Below are positions 9,007 through 18,336 of a stretch of 64,000 bases of DNA, in pieces (position 1 is the first letter of the stretch; every line of letters starts with the position of its first letter). Location: positions 184,680 to 248,679 of the forward strand of contig QQUJ01000018.1 of NCBI GenBank assembly GCA_008501635.1, given 5' to 3'. Source of the stretch: Pseudomonadota bacterium (GTDB lineage Bacteria > Pseudomonadota > Gammaproteobacteria > QQUJ01). The notes beneath the pieces were generated by a model. That model saw only the letters and a program-made list of their open reading frames with translations, made no database searches and had not been told where the DNA came from. The translations under genes and the position numbers were made by a program.

Positions 9007-9936
9007 TCAGCGTAGTTCCGCAGGCAGCGGAAAATGGATGTCCTCGCTAAATTTCCTAGGTGACGGAACGAGCGTGGCGCCCAAGCTCTGCAGTTTTTCA
9101 ACCACCGATTCGACGATCTCCTCTGGCGCGGAGGCCCCCGCGGTGACACCCACAAGTTGCCGATTCCTGATCCAGCTTGCATCCAATGCATCGGGGCCGT
9201 CAATCAGATAGGCTTCGACGCGGTGTTTTTCCGCCAGCTCTCGCAGGCGGTTGGAGTTCGAGCTATTGGCCGATCCGACTACGATGATCAGGTCGCATCC
9301 GGAGCTCAGCGCCTTGACAGCATCTTGCCGATTCTGGGTGGCGTAACAGATATCATCATTTTTTGGTCCCAGAATGGACGGGAATCGCTTTTGCAGTGCG
9401 GCGATAATCTCCGCTGTATCGTCTACCGAAAGTGTCGTCTGGGTGACATAGGCAAGATTGTCCGGACTGTCAACACACAGGGCCTCAACTTCAGCAATGG
9501 AACCCACCGTGTAAATACTGCCGTTGGGATTGTCATACCGACCCTTCGTGCCTTCTACTTCCGGATGGCCCTGGTGCCCGATCAGAACGACCTCGCGACC
9601 TGCTTTGGCATGCCGAGCGACTTCCATATGAACTTTGGTCACTAGCGGGCAGGTGGCATCGAATACTTTAAGACCGCGCCGCGCAGCCTCTTCCTCAACC
9701 GCGCGTGATACTCCGTGCGCACTGAAGATAACCGTGGATCCGTCGGGTATTTCATCTAGCTCTTCAACGAAAACGGCTCCTCTTTCACGGAGATTCTCGA
9801 CGACATGACGATTGTGCACAACTTCATGACGGACGTAGATAGGCGAGCCGAAGAGTTCCAGCGCACGCTCGACGATGGCAATGGCACGATCAACCCCGGC
9901 GCAGAATCCGCGGGGGTTGGCGAGGACGATTTCCAT
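9007..9936 (-). CDS. ispH: 4-hydroxy-3-methylbut-2-enyl diphosphate reductase
   Basis: The last enzyme of the MEP isoprenoid pathway; it reduces HMBPP to IPP and DMAPP with a [4Fe-4S] cluster. The three cluster Cys are visible in [21 protein letters not shown] and CYATQNRQ. The catalytic EVEGT loop and the substrate-binding region [12 protein letters not shown] are also present. 309 aa from ATG 9936, which has GGAG upstream; this gives the normal [10 protein letters not shown] start. Its position next to the minor-pilin block recalls the lytB-fimT arrangement of Pseudomonas, but here the gene faces the pil operon. Confidence 0.97.
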   Translation of the reverse strand: MEIVLANPRGFCAGVDRAIAIVERALELFGSPIYVRHEVVHNRHVVENLRERGAVFVEELDEIPDGSTVIFSAHGVSRAVEEEAARRGLKVFDATCPLVTKVHMEVARHAKAGREVVLIGHQGHPEVEGTKGRYDNPNGSIYTVGSIAEVEALCVDSPDNLAYVTQTTLSVDDTAEIIAALQKRFPSILGPKNDDICYATQNRQDAVKALSSGCDLIIVVGSANSSNSNRLRELAEKHRVEAYLIDGPDALDASWIRNRQLVGVTAGASAPEEIVESVVEKLQSLGATLVPSPRKFSEDIHFPLPAELR

Positions 9937-10049
9937 GTTATCTCCGGGTGTTTGCAGCGCTTTCCAAGGCAGACATTCTAACAAATAGAAACAAAGACGG
10001 CTTGGCGGGACAATGGGCAGTCCGTGGGCATGATGCGTGTCAGTCGCGA

Positions 10050-10610
10050 TCAGTTGTTATCGCGTTTTTGCCGTGATTGCCAAAGAACTTCATCGCTGCC
10101 CTCGCTGCGCACAAGGACTCGCGCGGTCACGAAAAGCAAATCCGATAGACGATTCAGGTAGCGCGGAAGGTTATCACTGACGCGCTCTTGCTGCGCTAAA
10201 GTAACGAGTCGTCGTTCGGCGCGTCGGCACACCGCTCTCGCGAGATGGCACGCTGCACCGGATGAGGTGCCTCCGGGAAGAATAAACTCTTTCAACGGGG
10301 GCAGTTCCGCATTGAGTTTGTCGAGATCAGATTCGAGTTGACGAATGCTCTCTGCGTCGATAGCGACGAATTCCGGAAGTGCCAGTTCACCGCCGAGATC
10401 GAACAGTTCGTGCTGAACGCGTGTCAGCACTTCTGTGACCGGGTCTGGCAGGGCGTGGCACAACACGATCCCTACGTGGCAGTTGGTTTCATCCACAGCA
10501 CCGATAGCTTCGATTCGAGCACTGTCCTTCGCGACCCGATCGCCTCTGCCAAGTCCAGTGGTGCCATCATCGCCGGTGCGGGTGTAGATTTTCGAAAGCC
10601 TGTGGCCCAT
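10050..10610 (-). CDS. Cob(I)alamin adenosyltransferase, PduO type
   Basis: 186 aa. It transfers adenosyl from ATP to cob(I)alamin or cobyrinic acid diamide. The PduO/MMAB signatures are present: [16 protein letters not shown] (ATP-binding P-loop-like), [13 protein letters not shown], and the helix [20 protein letters not shown] followed by RRAERR. It diverges from the cobU operon, so the two transcripts share a ~95-bp intergenic region. No cobalamin riboswitch is visible there. It provides the adenosylation step for the cob genes on the other strand. Confidence 0.94.
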   Translation of the reverse strand: MGHRLSKIYTRTGDDGTTGLGRGDRVAKDSARIEAIGAVDETNCHVGIVLCHALPDPVTEVLTRVQHELFDLGGELALPEFVAIDAESIRQLESDLDKLNAELPPLKEFILPGGTSSGAACHLARAVCRRAERRLVTLAQQERVSDNLPRYLNRLSDLLFVTARVLVRSEGSDEVLWQSRQKRDNN

Positions 10611-10704
10611 GGGGTATTCCGCTAGTCAACTCAATGCATAACCTTAGCAGAGCCCTATAGGGATCGGATAGGGTAGAATGCGCGCTTTGCGGAGGTGATC
10701 AGCG

Positions 10705-11232
10705 GTGGCGGAACTGATACTTGGAGGGATGCGCTCGGGTAAAAGTCGCGAGGCACAACAGCGGGCCTTATCCAGCGAGATGGAGGTGGTGTACGTTGCG
10801 ACGGCCGCCGCGGGGGATGAAGAGATGGCGCAACGGATAGCGCGGCATCGTGCCGAGCGCCCTGCGGGTTGGATAACCGTTGAAGAACCGCTCCAACTAG
10901 CCGATACCCTTCAGAATCTGGCGGCGCCCTCACGCTGCCTGGTGGTGGACTGTCTGACGCTGTGGCTTTCCAATTGGTTGTCTTTGGAGGGGGAGTCAGC
11001 ATCTGGATTCAATCAAGCCTACAACCAATTGCTGGAGATCATCCCGGTGGTTGCTGGGCGCATTATTCTGGTCGGCAATGAGACCAATCAGGGTGTGATC
11101 CCCGTGAACGCCTTGGCTCGTCGTTTTTGTGATGAGTCGGGAAGGTTGCATCAGGAACTGGCGCAGATCTGCGATCGCGTTACGCTGATGGTCGCGGGGT
11201 TGCCCATTGAGTTGAAGAAGGAACAGGCATGA
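10705..11232 (+). CDS. cobU: Adenosylcobinamide kinase / adenosylcobinamide-phosphate guanylyltransferase
   Basis: 175 aa. It phosphorylates adenosylcobinamide and then forms AdoCbi-GDP in the nucleotide-loop assembly pathway. The P-loop GGMRSGKS is at the very N-terminus, followed by [23 protein letters not shown], the Walker B-like [13 protein letters not shown] and the [10 protein letters not shown] segment. The start is GTG at 10705 with GGAGGT about 8 nt upstream. First gene of cobU-cobT-cobC-cobS-btuF, whose members overlap by 1-8 nt at each junction except cobC/cobS/btuF, which share a single base. Confidence 0.95.
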   Translation: MAELILGGMRSGKSREAQQRALSSEMEVVYVATAAAGDEEMAQRIARHRAERPAGWITVEEPLQLADTLQNLAAPSRCLVVDCLTLWLSNWLSLEGESASGFNQAYNQLLEIIPVVAGRIILVGNETNQGVIPVNALARRFCDESGRLHQELAQICDRVTLMVAGLPIELKKEQA

Positions 11233-12284
11233 AACCGGGGTGGATCGATGAGTGTGTATGCGAGATCAACGTCGATTGCCAAGCGGCGGCCACCGCGAGG
11301 CAGCTTCAATTGACCAAACCGGCGGGATCGCTGGGGAGACTTGAGGGCTTTGCTATCCGCTTGGCTGGATTGCAGAGCACTGAAAGGCCGACTCTGGAGC
11401 GGGTGGGTATAGTGGTGTTTGCTGCCGACCATGGTATCGCTGCCGAAGGCGTATCGCTGTTCCCGCAATCGGTGACCGTGGAGATGATACGCAACTTTGC
11501 CGGCGGCGGTGCGGCAATCAGCGTGGCGGCGCGACAATTGGGCGCTTCGTTAGAAGTTGTGGATGTGGGTGCGGTATCGGACCCTGGCCCGCTGGTGGGC
11601 GTTGTTAGCACGCGCATTGGCTGCGGGACGGCCAATTTTCTTCGCCATCCGGCCATGGATGAAGCTCAGTTGACGACCGCGATGGACGTTGGTCGGGATG
11701 CTGTGCTGCGCGCTGTAGAAAAAAAAATACAGCTTTTCATCGGCGGCGAAATGGGAATTGCCAACACCACCGCGGCGACGGCGCTGGCCTGCGCTCTACT
11801 CGATGCCCAGCCCGAGGAAATTGCGGGTCCCGGAACCGGACTCGATTCAGCGGGTGTGATCCACAAGGTGAGCGTAATACGTCAAGCATTGCAGCACCAT
11901 CGATCCGCCTTTGTAGATCCCTGGCACGTATTGCGCTGCGTAGGCGGATTCGAGATTGCCGCGTTGGCGGGTGCGTACATCGCCTGTGCTCAGTCTGGGG
12001 TGCCGGCATTGGTTGACGGATTCATCACTTCTGCTGCCGCGCTGGCAGCGTTACGACTGCGTCCGGACATTGCTCCGTGGCTTATCTATTCGCATACCTC
12101 CGCCGAACCCGGACATGCGCGGATTCTTCGAGTCCTGGATGCCGAACCGTTACTGAATCTGGGTCTGCGGCTGGGTGAAGGAAGCGGTGCTGCGGTCGCC
12201 GTACCGATTCTGCGAATGGCTTGTGCGTTACATAACGAAATGACGACGTTTACCGAGGCCGGAGTCACTGAATCTCATGAATAA
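11229..12284 (+). CDS. cobT: Nicotinate-nucleotide-dimethylbenzimidazole phosphoribosyltransferase
   Basis: 351 aa. It makes alpha-ribazole phosphate from NaMN and DMB for the lower ligand of cobalamin. Visible motifs are [40 protein letters not shown] and the C-terminal SHTSAEPGH, all characteristic of CobT. ATG overlaps the cobU stop by 4 nt. Length is normal. The enzyme works in the cytoplasm with CobU, CobS and CobC encoded around it. Confidence 0.96.
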   Translation: MKPGWIDECVCEINVDCQAAATARQLQLTKPAGSLGRLEGFAIRLAGLQSTERPTLERVGIVVFAADHGIAAEGVSLFPQSVTVEMIRNFAGGGAAISVAARQLGASLEVVDVGAVSDPGPLVGVVSTRIGCGTANFLRHPAMDEAQLTTAMDVGRDAVLRAVEKKIQLFIGGEMGIANTTAATALACALLDAQPEEIAGPGTGLDSAGVIHKVSVIRQALQHHRSAFVDPWHVLRCVGGFEIAALAGAYIACAQSGVPALVDGFITSAAALAALRLRPDIAPWLIYSHTSAEPGHARILRVLDAEPLLNLGLRLGEGSGAAVAVPILRMACALHNEMTTFTEAGVTESHE

Positions 12285-12879
12285 GCATTCAACGATCATC
12301 GATTTGATACGTCATGGCGAGCCGGAAGGTGGTCGAATGTATCGAGGTCACAAAGATGATCCACTGAGTGAACTCGGTTGGCGGCAGATGCGCGAGGCAA
12401 CGGCTCACTGCAACGGATGGGAGAAAATCGTTTCGTCGCCGTTGCAACGTTGTGCAAAGTTTGCGGACGAGCTTGCCAATGAAAGAAATGTACCTCTCAG
12501 CATCGACGAAGGCTTTCGCGAAATCTGTTTCGGTATTTGGGAGGGGCGTGCCCCGGCGGATCTGGAAGCCGAGAACCCCGAACGCATGTTAGCCTTTTGG
12601 AACGATCCCATTGCCAATTGGCCTCAAGGCGGCGAACCCTTCGACCAGTTTCAGATCCGGGTGGCCAAAGCATGGGAGAAGTTGCTGCGTGAGCATACGG
12701 GACAGCATCTGTTGTTGGTTGCGCACGGCGGGGTGATTCGCGCCATACTGTTTCATGTGCTCGGTATACCGCCGCGTAATTTCTTCCGTCTGCAGGTGCC
12801 TTATGCGGCCATCACCCGCCTGCGTGCGGACGGTAACGGTAAATACCCCCATCTGGTTTTCCATAGTGGGCGGCCCTGA
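12277..12879 (+). CDS. cobC: Alpha-ribazole phosphatase-like histidine phosphatase
   Basis: 200-aa member of the phosphoglycerate-mutase-like family. The catalytic RHGEPE is at residues 12-17, followed by the family's [10 protein letters not shown], the phosphate-binding SSPLQRC and a late second catalytic His in VAHGGVIRA. Expected to dephosphorylate alpha-ribazole-5'-phosphate (or cobalamin-5'-phosphate). The name rests on its place between cobT, which it overlaps by 8 nt, and cobS; the fold alone would not give substrate. Confidence 0.88.
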   Translation: MNKHSTIIDLIRHGEPEGGRMYRGHKDDPLSELGWRQMREATAHCNGWEKIVSSPLQRCAKFADELANERNVPLSIDEGFREICFGIWEGRAPADLEAENPERMLAFWNDPIANWPQGGEPFDQFQIRVAKAWEKLLREHTGQHLLLVAHGGVIRAILFHVLGIPPRNFFRLQVPYAAITRLRADGNGKYPHLVFHSGRP

Positions 12880-13613
12880 TGCTACAGCCCTTTTTACTGG
12901 CACTGCAATTTCTGACTCGTCTGCCAATCCCTCTCCCGGGCAATATTGAACCTGAAGTGCAAGGTCGATCGGTGATCGCCTATCCCTTGGTGGGGTTGGT
13001 TATCGGTCTGCTGGTGGCCATTCCGGCGTATGTGGCATCGGCAAGCGATCCAATGGTGATTGCCGCGCTGATGCTCACTGTCTGGGTACTGGTTACCGGG
13101 GGATTGCATTTCGATGGTTTGGCGGATAGCGCGGACGCTTGGTTGGGCGGGCAGGGCAATACAACACGTACGCTGGAAATTATGAAGGATCCGCGGTCCG
13201 GTCCGGCGGCTATCGTGCTGGTAGCGCTAGTGCTGTTGCTCAAACTCGCCGCGCTTACTGCCTTGGTCCGTGCGGGAGAGCTAGTGGCTGTGCTGCTGAT
13301 TCCGATGTTGGGGCGGGCGGCAATCGTTGGGCTTTTTCTTACCACGGTTTATGTGCGTGTCGGCGGTCTTGGCGCGTCATTGGCACGCTCGCTGCCGCGC
13401 CAAGCGGGGATGGTGGTAATAGGTATCGTAGCGCTGCTGTTCCTGACGGGTGGCGCGGCAGGGTTGCAGTCGTTGGTCTGCGCGGGATTGACCGTAGTCG
13501 GGCTTCGCGCCCTGATGATCGCGCGCATCGGCGGTGCGACGGGAGATACGCTTGGCGCAACGGTAGAGATCAGTGAGGCGGCTGCGTTGCTCGGTTGGGT
13601 GTTGGCGCTGTAA
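12879..13613 (+). CDS. cobS: Adenosylcobinamide-GDP ribazoletransferase (cobalamin synthase)
   Basis: 244 aa, a polytopic inner-membrane protein that joins AdoCbi-GDP to alpha-ribazole(-P). The N-terminus LLALQFLTRLPIP, the acidic metal-binding stretch GGLHFDGLADSADAW and KDPRSGPAAI are CobS signatures. Several hydrophobic helices follow. Its ATG shares one base with the cobC stop. It completes the nucleotide-loop assembly set. Confidence 0.95.
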   Translation: MLQPFLLALQFLTRLPIPLPGNIEPEVQGRSVIAYPLVGLVIGLLVAIPAYVASASDPMVIAALMLTVWVLVTGGLHFDGLADSADAWLGGQGNTTRTLEIMKDPRSGPAAIVLVALVLLLKLAALTALVRAGELVAVLLIPMLGRAAIVGLFLTTVYVRVGGLGASLARSLPRQAGMVVIGIVALLFLTGGAAGLQSLVCAGLTVVGLRALMIARIGGATGDTLGATVEISEAAALLGWVLAL

Positions 13614-14536
13614 TGGAAATCATCCGCTATCATGGTTTGGTGCTGCAAACCCTGCTCCTTATTTGCAGCATGGCGATACCGGCTGGCGTTGCTGCCGATC
13701 CGGTGAGCATCGCCGATGCCTCCGGCAGGGCCGTGGAACTAGCGCATCCTGCGCGGAGGATCGTCAGCCTCGCGCCGCACGTCAGTGAGCTGCTATTCGA
13801 GATCGGCGCCAACGATTTGCTGATCGGCGCTGTGGAGTTCAGCGATTATCCGCCTGCCGCAGTCGAGATTCTGCGCATCGGCGATTACAAGAACTTTGAC
13901 ATGGAGTCCTTGCTTGAGTTGAAGCCCGACTTGGTTATCGGTTGGTGGTCGGGAAATCGTTCGCAGCATATCGAACAGATCCGTGCGTTAGGAATACCAG
14001 TCTATCTTTCCGAGCCGCGGCGATTGGATCAGATACCGACTTTGATGCGCGATCTCGGCAGGCTAAGCGGCCGCAGAATGCAATCCGATGCTGTCGCAGA
14101 ACGGTTCGAAAGACACCTCAACCGATTGCGGAGTCAGTATGCCGATCAGAAACCGGTTTCGGTCTTCTTCCAGGCCTGGGATCAACCGCTGATGACCTTG
14201 AATGGAGAGCATTTGGTGAGCGATGCAATCGCTATCTGTGGCGGGACCAACGTCTTTGCCCATCTCAGCCTGCTTGCGCCGACAGTTACGGTTGAGGCCG
14301 TACTGGTAGCAGATCCAATGGTTATCGTCACCGGTGGTATTGGCAGAGCTCGTAGCGAATGGTTGGAGCGTTGGCAACGCTGGCCGCAGCTTCGCGCTGT
14401 CAAACACGGTCACCTACGCCGCATCGATCCGGATCTTCTGCAAAGGCCGACAAGTCGGATTCTGCAGGGGTTGACGCAGTTGTGCGAGATATTGGCGCAA
14501 GCGCGTGCAAGCCTGTCGAAGTCAGCCCCGGAGTAG
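13613..14536 (+). CDS. btuF: Vitamin B12 ABC transporter substrate-binding protein
   Basis: 307 aa. A signal peptide (LVLQTLLLICSMAIPAGVAA) is followed by a helical-backbone metal/B12-binding fold: RRIVSLAPHVSELLFEIGA, GDYKNFDMESLLELKPDLV and a C-terminal AVKHGHLRRIDPDLL. It is a periplasmic receptor that hands B12 to BtuCD. The ATG at 13613 overlaps the cobS stop by one base; an upstream GTG is less likely. btuC and btuD are on the opposite strand ~3 kb away. Its 3' end overlaps the 3' end of convergent tonB by 15 nt. A haem or siderophore ligand is possible by fold, but context argues for B12. Confidence 0.88.
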   Translation: MEIIRYHGLVLQTLLLICSMAIPAGVAADPVSIADASGRAVELAHPARRIVSLAPHVSELLFEIGANDLLIGAVEFSDYPPAAVEILRIGDYKNFDMESLLELKPDLVIGWWSGNRSQHIEQIRALGIPVYLSEPRRLDQIPTLMRDLGRLSGRRMQSDAVAERFERHLNRLRSQYADQKPVSVFFQAWDQPLMTLNGEHLVSDAIAICGGTNVFAHLSLLAPTVTVEAVLVADPMVIVTGGIGRARSEWLERWQRWPQLRAVKHGHLRRIDPDLLQRPTSRILQGLTQLCEILAQARASLSKSAPE

Positions 14537-15316
14537 AAATCGCACAGGGATTTCCACCCGTAATGGCGTAACGGAAATTGTGTCCTCCAACGCTAACGGA
14601 ATCTCCTGAATCTGCGCAGCATTGTGCAATGCACTGTTGTCGAGCAGCTTATAACCGGAGCTGCTCACCAATTCAACGCCGATAATCTGGCCGCGGTTGG
14701 TCACAACAAAGCGTAATCGGACAACACCCTGCCAGCCGCTGCGTCGCGCCAGCAACGGATAGCGAAACCGGCTTTGCATGTGTTCGGTCAATTGTGCCTG
14801 AAGATGCGACCGCCATTGAGCAATCTGCTCGTCGCTGGCCTTTTGCGATGCAGTGATTGTCTCGGGAGCCGCGTACAACGTAGTTGTTTCCACCTTGCCG
14901 GCTGTTCTTGCCGTTTCCCTTTTTACCACCTTACCTGATGGTAAAGTTTCTGTGGCCTTGGTCTGCAGAAACCGGTTCTTCGGTTGTTTCGGCGGTTTCG
15001 CTGCGAGCGTTCGGTCCGACCGCAAGGGTTGTACTTGCAGGGTACCGCGGGTTTCAGCGACAAAGGCTTTTGTTGGCACCGAGCTTGATTCAGACGGACG
15101 CACCGATTCAGTGCTTGGGTAGACAGCGTCGGATTCAATCGGCGATGCGCGCACGACGGAGGGTGTCGTGGGCAGCAGGGTTGCACGCAAACTGATACCG
15201 ACCCGATGGTGTATCGGCTCCGTCGGAGTGGTCGATAATACACCAGCAACCAGCAGCGATAAATGAACCCCGCCAGAGATCAGCAGGAACTGCATCAGGG
15301 GCGGCCATCGAGTCAC
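14522..15316 (-). CDS. tonB: TonB-family energy transducer
   Basis: 264 aa. An N-terminal membrane anchor (LMQFLLISGGVHLSLLVAGVL) leads into a Ser/Thr/Pro-rich periplasmic linker and a C-terminal TonB domain with YPLLARRSGWQGVVRLRF, IGVELVSSSGYKLLDNSAL and VEIPVRFLLRG. The start is GTG at 15316, with AAGGAG upstream. It begins 16 nt after the btuB stop, so it is very probably cotranscribed with btuB under the cobalamin riboswitch and dedicated to B12 uptake. Upstream in-frame codons would only extend into btuB. Confidence 0.9.
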   Translation of the reverse strand: MTRWPPLMQFLLISGGVHLSLLVAGVLSTTPTEPIHHRVGISLRATLLPTTPSVVRASPIESDAVYPSTESVRPSESSSVPTKAFVAETRGTLQVQPLRSDRTLAAKPPKQPKNRFLQTKATETLPSGKVVKRETARTAGKVETTTLYAAPETITASQKASDEQIAQWRSHLQAQLTEHMQSRFRYPLLARRSGWQGVVRLRFVVTNRGQIIGVELVSSSGYKLLDNSALHNAAQIQEIPLALEDTISVTPLRVEIPVRFLLRG

Positions 15317-15332
15317 TGTCGGGTATTCTCCT

Positions 15333-17177
15333 TCAGCGCAGTGGCGCGTAACGCAGCGCAAGAAACAGGGAGCGCTCGGGCGTGTTATAGCCGCGAGCCA
15401 GTTCGTAGGATTTGTTGAACGTGTTGTCGAGGCGGAGTTCAAGCGCCAGCTCACGGCTCAATGAGTAGTTGGCAAAGAGGTTGAGTAAGCCGTAGCCGGG
15501 GAGCTGAATGCGTGTTGCCGGAAAGGTGTTGAAGTCCAGTTCATCGCGTTCCGAACTAAGTAGAATCTCCCCGCCATAATTCCAGCGCTCGTTGTGATGG
15601 GTGGCGCGGAGCGAGGCTTTTTGGTCGGGGCGACGCAGCAGTCTGGTATTGTTGTCCTTATCGCGTGCATCCTGCAGGGTCAGGTTGCCGGAGATATCCC
15701 AAGCGCCGGTCTTGACAGTGTACTCAAACTCAATCCCCTCCAGCGAGGAACGATTGATATTGATCGCCTGGGCGTTGGTTCCCTCAAAGGCAATAAGATT
15801 GTCGATTGCTGTTTGGTAGAGGGTGGCGCGTACCTGACTGGCCTTGTTGGGTTGCCACCGCAGCCCCACCTCGGCGGTTTCGGAATCCTCGGGACGAAGA
15901 TTGGAATTGCCTGAATAAAGAAAGGTGCCGCCACCAAAAAAATCGAAGCCGGGGTGATAGAGATCGTTGATGTTGGGAGCGCGAAACGCGGTGCCGTACG
16001 AGGCGATCAGTCGTGTGCGCTGGGTTAGGCGATAACCCCAAGCGAGCTGCCCCGTCGTCTCTCCGCCATAGGCGCTGTGCTCGTCATGGCGCACGGCAAG
16101 CTGCAGATCGTGCGCGGTACCGTTGTGCTGGAACTGTGCGAACAACGCCGTATTGTCGGCGCTGCGGTCGAACACGGTGCTGTTGGTTGCGAGATCGATG
16201 TTAAGGGCATCGTCCTCGTGGAAACTCACTCCCAGGGTTAGCAGCTGATCCGGGCTCAATGCGATGTCGTTTTGCCAATCGAAACTGATGCGCCGGGTCT
16301 CTGCAGCTGACGGGGAACTCGATCGGGTCTCCAGTTCGTCGACCGTATGTCCCAGGGTAAGGGTCTGGATCCACAGGTCATTGACCGAGTGAATCAGGCG
16401 TGTCTGAAAGGTCTGATTGATGCTTTCCTGAGTGCCGCTATCGAACTCCACGTCACTCGCGCTGCGCCAAATCACGAGCGACAGCTGCGTGGCTGCACTC
16501 ACGTCGATATTCATTCCGGCATTGAAACTGATGTTCTCGGCGCCGTCGTCGTCGGGATCGTAGCTGCCGCCGTTGCTGTTCTGCGCAGAAAATCCGTCGG
16601 TCTCGCGCTGCTCGGCATTGATGTGGAAACGCACGCGATCGCCACCACCGATGCCAGCCTGCAGGCTGCGCGTGCCGAAGCTGCCCGCCTCAAGCCGCAC
16701 GAATGGCGAACTGACCTTGCGCGTGAAGATCTGAATCACCCCGCCGATGGCATCGGAGCCATAGAGCGCAGCGCGTGGCCCGCGCACGACTTCGATGCGT
16801 TCGATCAATGCCGGTTGCAGATGCTGCCAACTAAACGCACCGGTGGTTGCCGAGCTGGCACGCACGCCGTCGATCAGCACCAGCACATGATTGGAGTTGC
16901 TGCCACGCAGGAAGATGCTGGTGTCGCTGCCGGGTCCGCCGGTACGTGCGATATCGATGCCCGGTACCATGCGTAGCACCTCGGCCATATCCTTGGGCTG
17001 GCTGCGATCGAGCGTGGCGCGGTCGATAACGGTGACCGAGGCAAGCGATTCGTCGGTGGTTTCGGCGACGCGGGTTGCGGTAACGATGACTTCGTTTTCC
17101 GCCGGAGGCTCCGCATGGAGCGATGCCGAACCGATGATGATGCTGGCGGCAGTAAGAAAACCAAGGTGTGAGTTCAT
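15333..17177 (-). CDS. btuB: TonB-dependent vitamin B12 outer-membrane receptor
   Basis: 614 aa. Signal peptide (GFLTAASIIIGSASLHAE), TonB box EVIVTATR, then the plug domain (MVPGIDIARTGGPGSDTSIF, VLIDGVRASS, IERIEVVRGPRAALYGSDAI). A 22-strand barrel follows and ends in ALRYAPLR. The BtuB-like plug, short length and the riboswitch upstream point to cobalamin rather than siderophore transport. Start at ATG 17177 with GGGAGGACAC just upstream; an upstream in-frame ATG has no support. The leader between riboswitch and ATG is about 120 nt. Confidence 0.94.
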   Translation of the reverse strand: MNSHLGFLTAASIIIGSASLHAEPPAENEVIVTATRVAETTDESLASVTVIDRATLDRSQPKDMAEVLRMVPGIDIARTGGPGSDTSIFLRGSNSNHVLVLIDGVRASSATTGAFSWQHLQPALIERIEVVRGPRAALYGSDAIGGVIQIFTRKVSSPFVRLEAGSFGTRSLQAGIGGGDRVRFHINAEQRETDGFSAQNSNGGSYDPDDDGAENISFNAGMNIDVSAATQLSLVIWRSASDVEFDSGTQESINQTFQTRLIHSVNDLWIQTLTLGHTVDELETRSSSPSAAETRRISFDWQNDIALSPDQLLTLGVSFHEDDALNIDLATNSTVFDRSADNTALFAQFQHNGTAHDLQLAVRHDEHSAYGGETTGQLAWGYRLTQRTRLIASYGTAFRAPNINDLYHPGFDFFGGGTFLYSGNSNLRPEDSETAEVGLRWQPNKASQVRATLYQTAIDNLIAFEGTNAQAININRSSLEGIEFEYTVKTGAWDISGNLTLQDARDKDNNTRLLRRPDQKASLRATHHNERWNYGGEILLSSERDELDFNTFPATRIQLPGYGLLNLFANYSLSRELALELRLDNTFNKSYELARGYNTPERSLFLALRYAPLR

Positions 17178-17297
17178 GTGTCCTCCCGGCATGCGCCCAC
17201 CCGCGCATGTGTACACTAGGCAGAGATTGACAAGGGAGGGTTGTTCGAGGGAGGTTTTTAAGAAACCGCCACAGCCCGCCGCTGTCTATTGCGTGCG

Positions 17298-17527
17298 CTT
17301 CGGGCCGGTCTCCGGGCTCGCGAGTCAAGGCCGATCGCCTATGGGTGGACCGCCTTCCCATGCAGTGCTCTGCACAGTGGCCGGTTGATCCACCACAACT
17401 CGCCTACCGTTGCGGGGGCAGCGCCGGAATTATGAAAAATGGGGTCGGTGAAAACTCGACTTCGACACAATTCTTCATGCACCGGCTTCCCGTTTCACCC
17501 TTCGGAGGGAAGTCCCAAGGGCACCTG
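17298..17527 (-). promoter_or_regulatory. Cobalamin (AdoCbl) riboswitch
   Basis: On the minus strand, between the btuD stop and btuB, the conserved parts of a class I cobalamin aptamer appear in order. They are a GGTGCC start near 17525, a GGGAA-GCCGGTG pairing segment, the B12 box with GCTGCCCCCGCAACGGTA, a second CACTG/GCATGGGAAGG region, and closing GCCCGGAGACCGGCC near 17301. It should repress btuB-tonB when AdoCbl is abundant, probably by hiding the btuB ribosome-binding site, since no U-tract terminator is visible before the ATG. Edges are approximate. Confidence 0.93.
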
Positions 17528-17565
17528 AAGCGGTGGAGCAACTGTAGGGATTTGACGCGGCGATG

Positions 17566-18333
17566 TCAACGCGGCAACCAGATATCTCGCCCTTCGTGGT
17601 GAAGTTTCGCGATGGGATGTTGGTAGAGCGTTTCGAGCGTGGTGACGTCGATTGTCTGCGCAGCAGGGCCCGCGACGGTTGTTCCTCCGCCGAGCAGCAG
17701 GAGCAGATGATCGCAAAAGCGCGTTGCGAGGTTGATGTCATGTAAGATCACCAGGAGTGCTTTACCGCTTTCGGTGGCCAGCTTTTTGAGGTGACTGAGC
17801 ACTTGGATCTGGTGATGCAGATCCAGGTGGTTGGTGGGCTCGTCGAGTAGCAGGATGTCCGGGTCCTGGGTGAGCAGAGTCGCCAACGCCAGTCGGCGCC
17901 GTTCGCCACCGGAGAGGGTCGAGACCAGCCGTGTCGCCAGATCGTCGATTCCCATCAGATGCAGTGACTGTATGGCGCGTCCGACATCTTTATCGTCTTC
18001 CCATGCCCAGCGGCCGAGGTAAGGGTGACGACCGATCAAAGCCGTTTCCAGCGCCGTGGCGGGGAAGGCGTCGGCCTCCTCCTGAAACAGTACGCCTAGC
18101 TGTTGGGCCACTTTGCGCCGCGGCAACTCGCTTAGGGCCCGATTCCCCAGGATCACCTTACCGGCCAGCGGTGCGCGCAGTCCGGCCAGTGTGTGAAGCA
18201 GGGTCGTTTTACCGGCCCCGTTGCGACCCAGTAGCCCCCAGCATTGACCGGGGGCTACTTCGAGGTCGAGATCGGCACAGATCGCGACGTTACCGATTTT
18301 GACGGAGAGTTTCTGGGTTGCCAGTGTTGCCAT
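17566..18333 (-). CDS. btuD: Vitamin B12 ABC transporter ATP-binding protein
   Basis: 255 aa ABC ATPase. Walker A LLGRNGAGKTT, signature LSGGERRRLALATLL, Walker B DILLLDEPTNHLDLHH, and the H-loop VILHDINLA are intact. The sequence around the Q-loop (VLFQEEADAFPATALETALIGRHP) is typical of the FepC/BtuD/HmuV type. It starts 3 nt after the btuC stop. It powers BtuC-mediated uptake across the inner membrane. The next transcript element downstream is the riboswitch. Confidence 0.93.
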   Translation of the reverse strand: MATLATQKLSVKIGNVAICADLDLEVAPGQCWGLLGRNGAGKTTLLHTLAGLRAPLAGKVILGNRALSELPRRKVAQQLGVLFQEEADAFPATALETALIGRHPYLGRWAWEDDKDVGRAIQSLHLMGIDDLATRLVSTLSGGERRRLALATLLTQDPDILLLDEPTNHLDLHHQIQVLSHLKKLATESGKALLVILHDINLATRFCDHLLLLLGGGTTVAGPAAQTIDVTTLETLYQHPIAKLHHEGRDIWLPR

Positions 18334-18336
18334 CGT

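Noticed and set aside
10611..10704. Cobalamin riboswitch before cobU
   Set aside because: None of the conserved B12-box or pairing segments is visible in the 94 bp.
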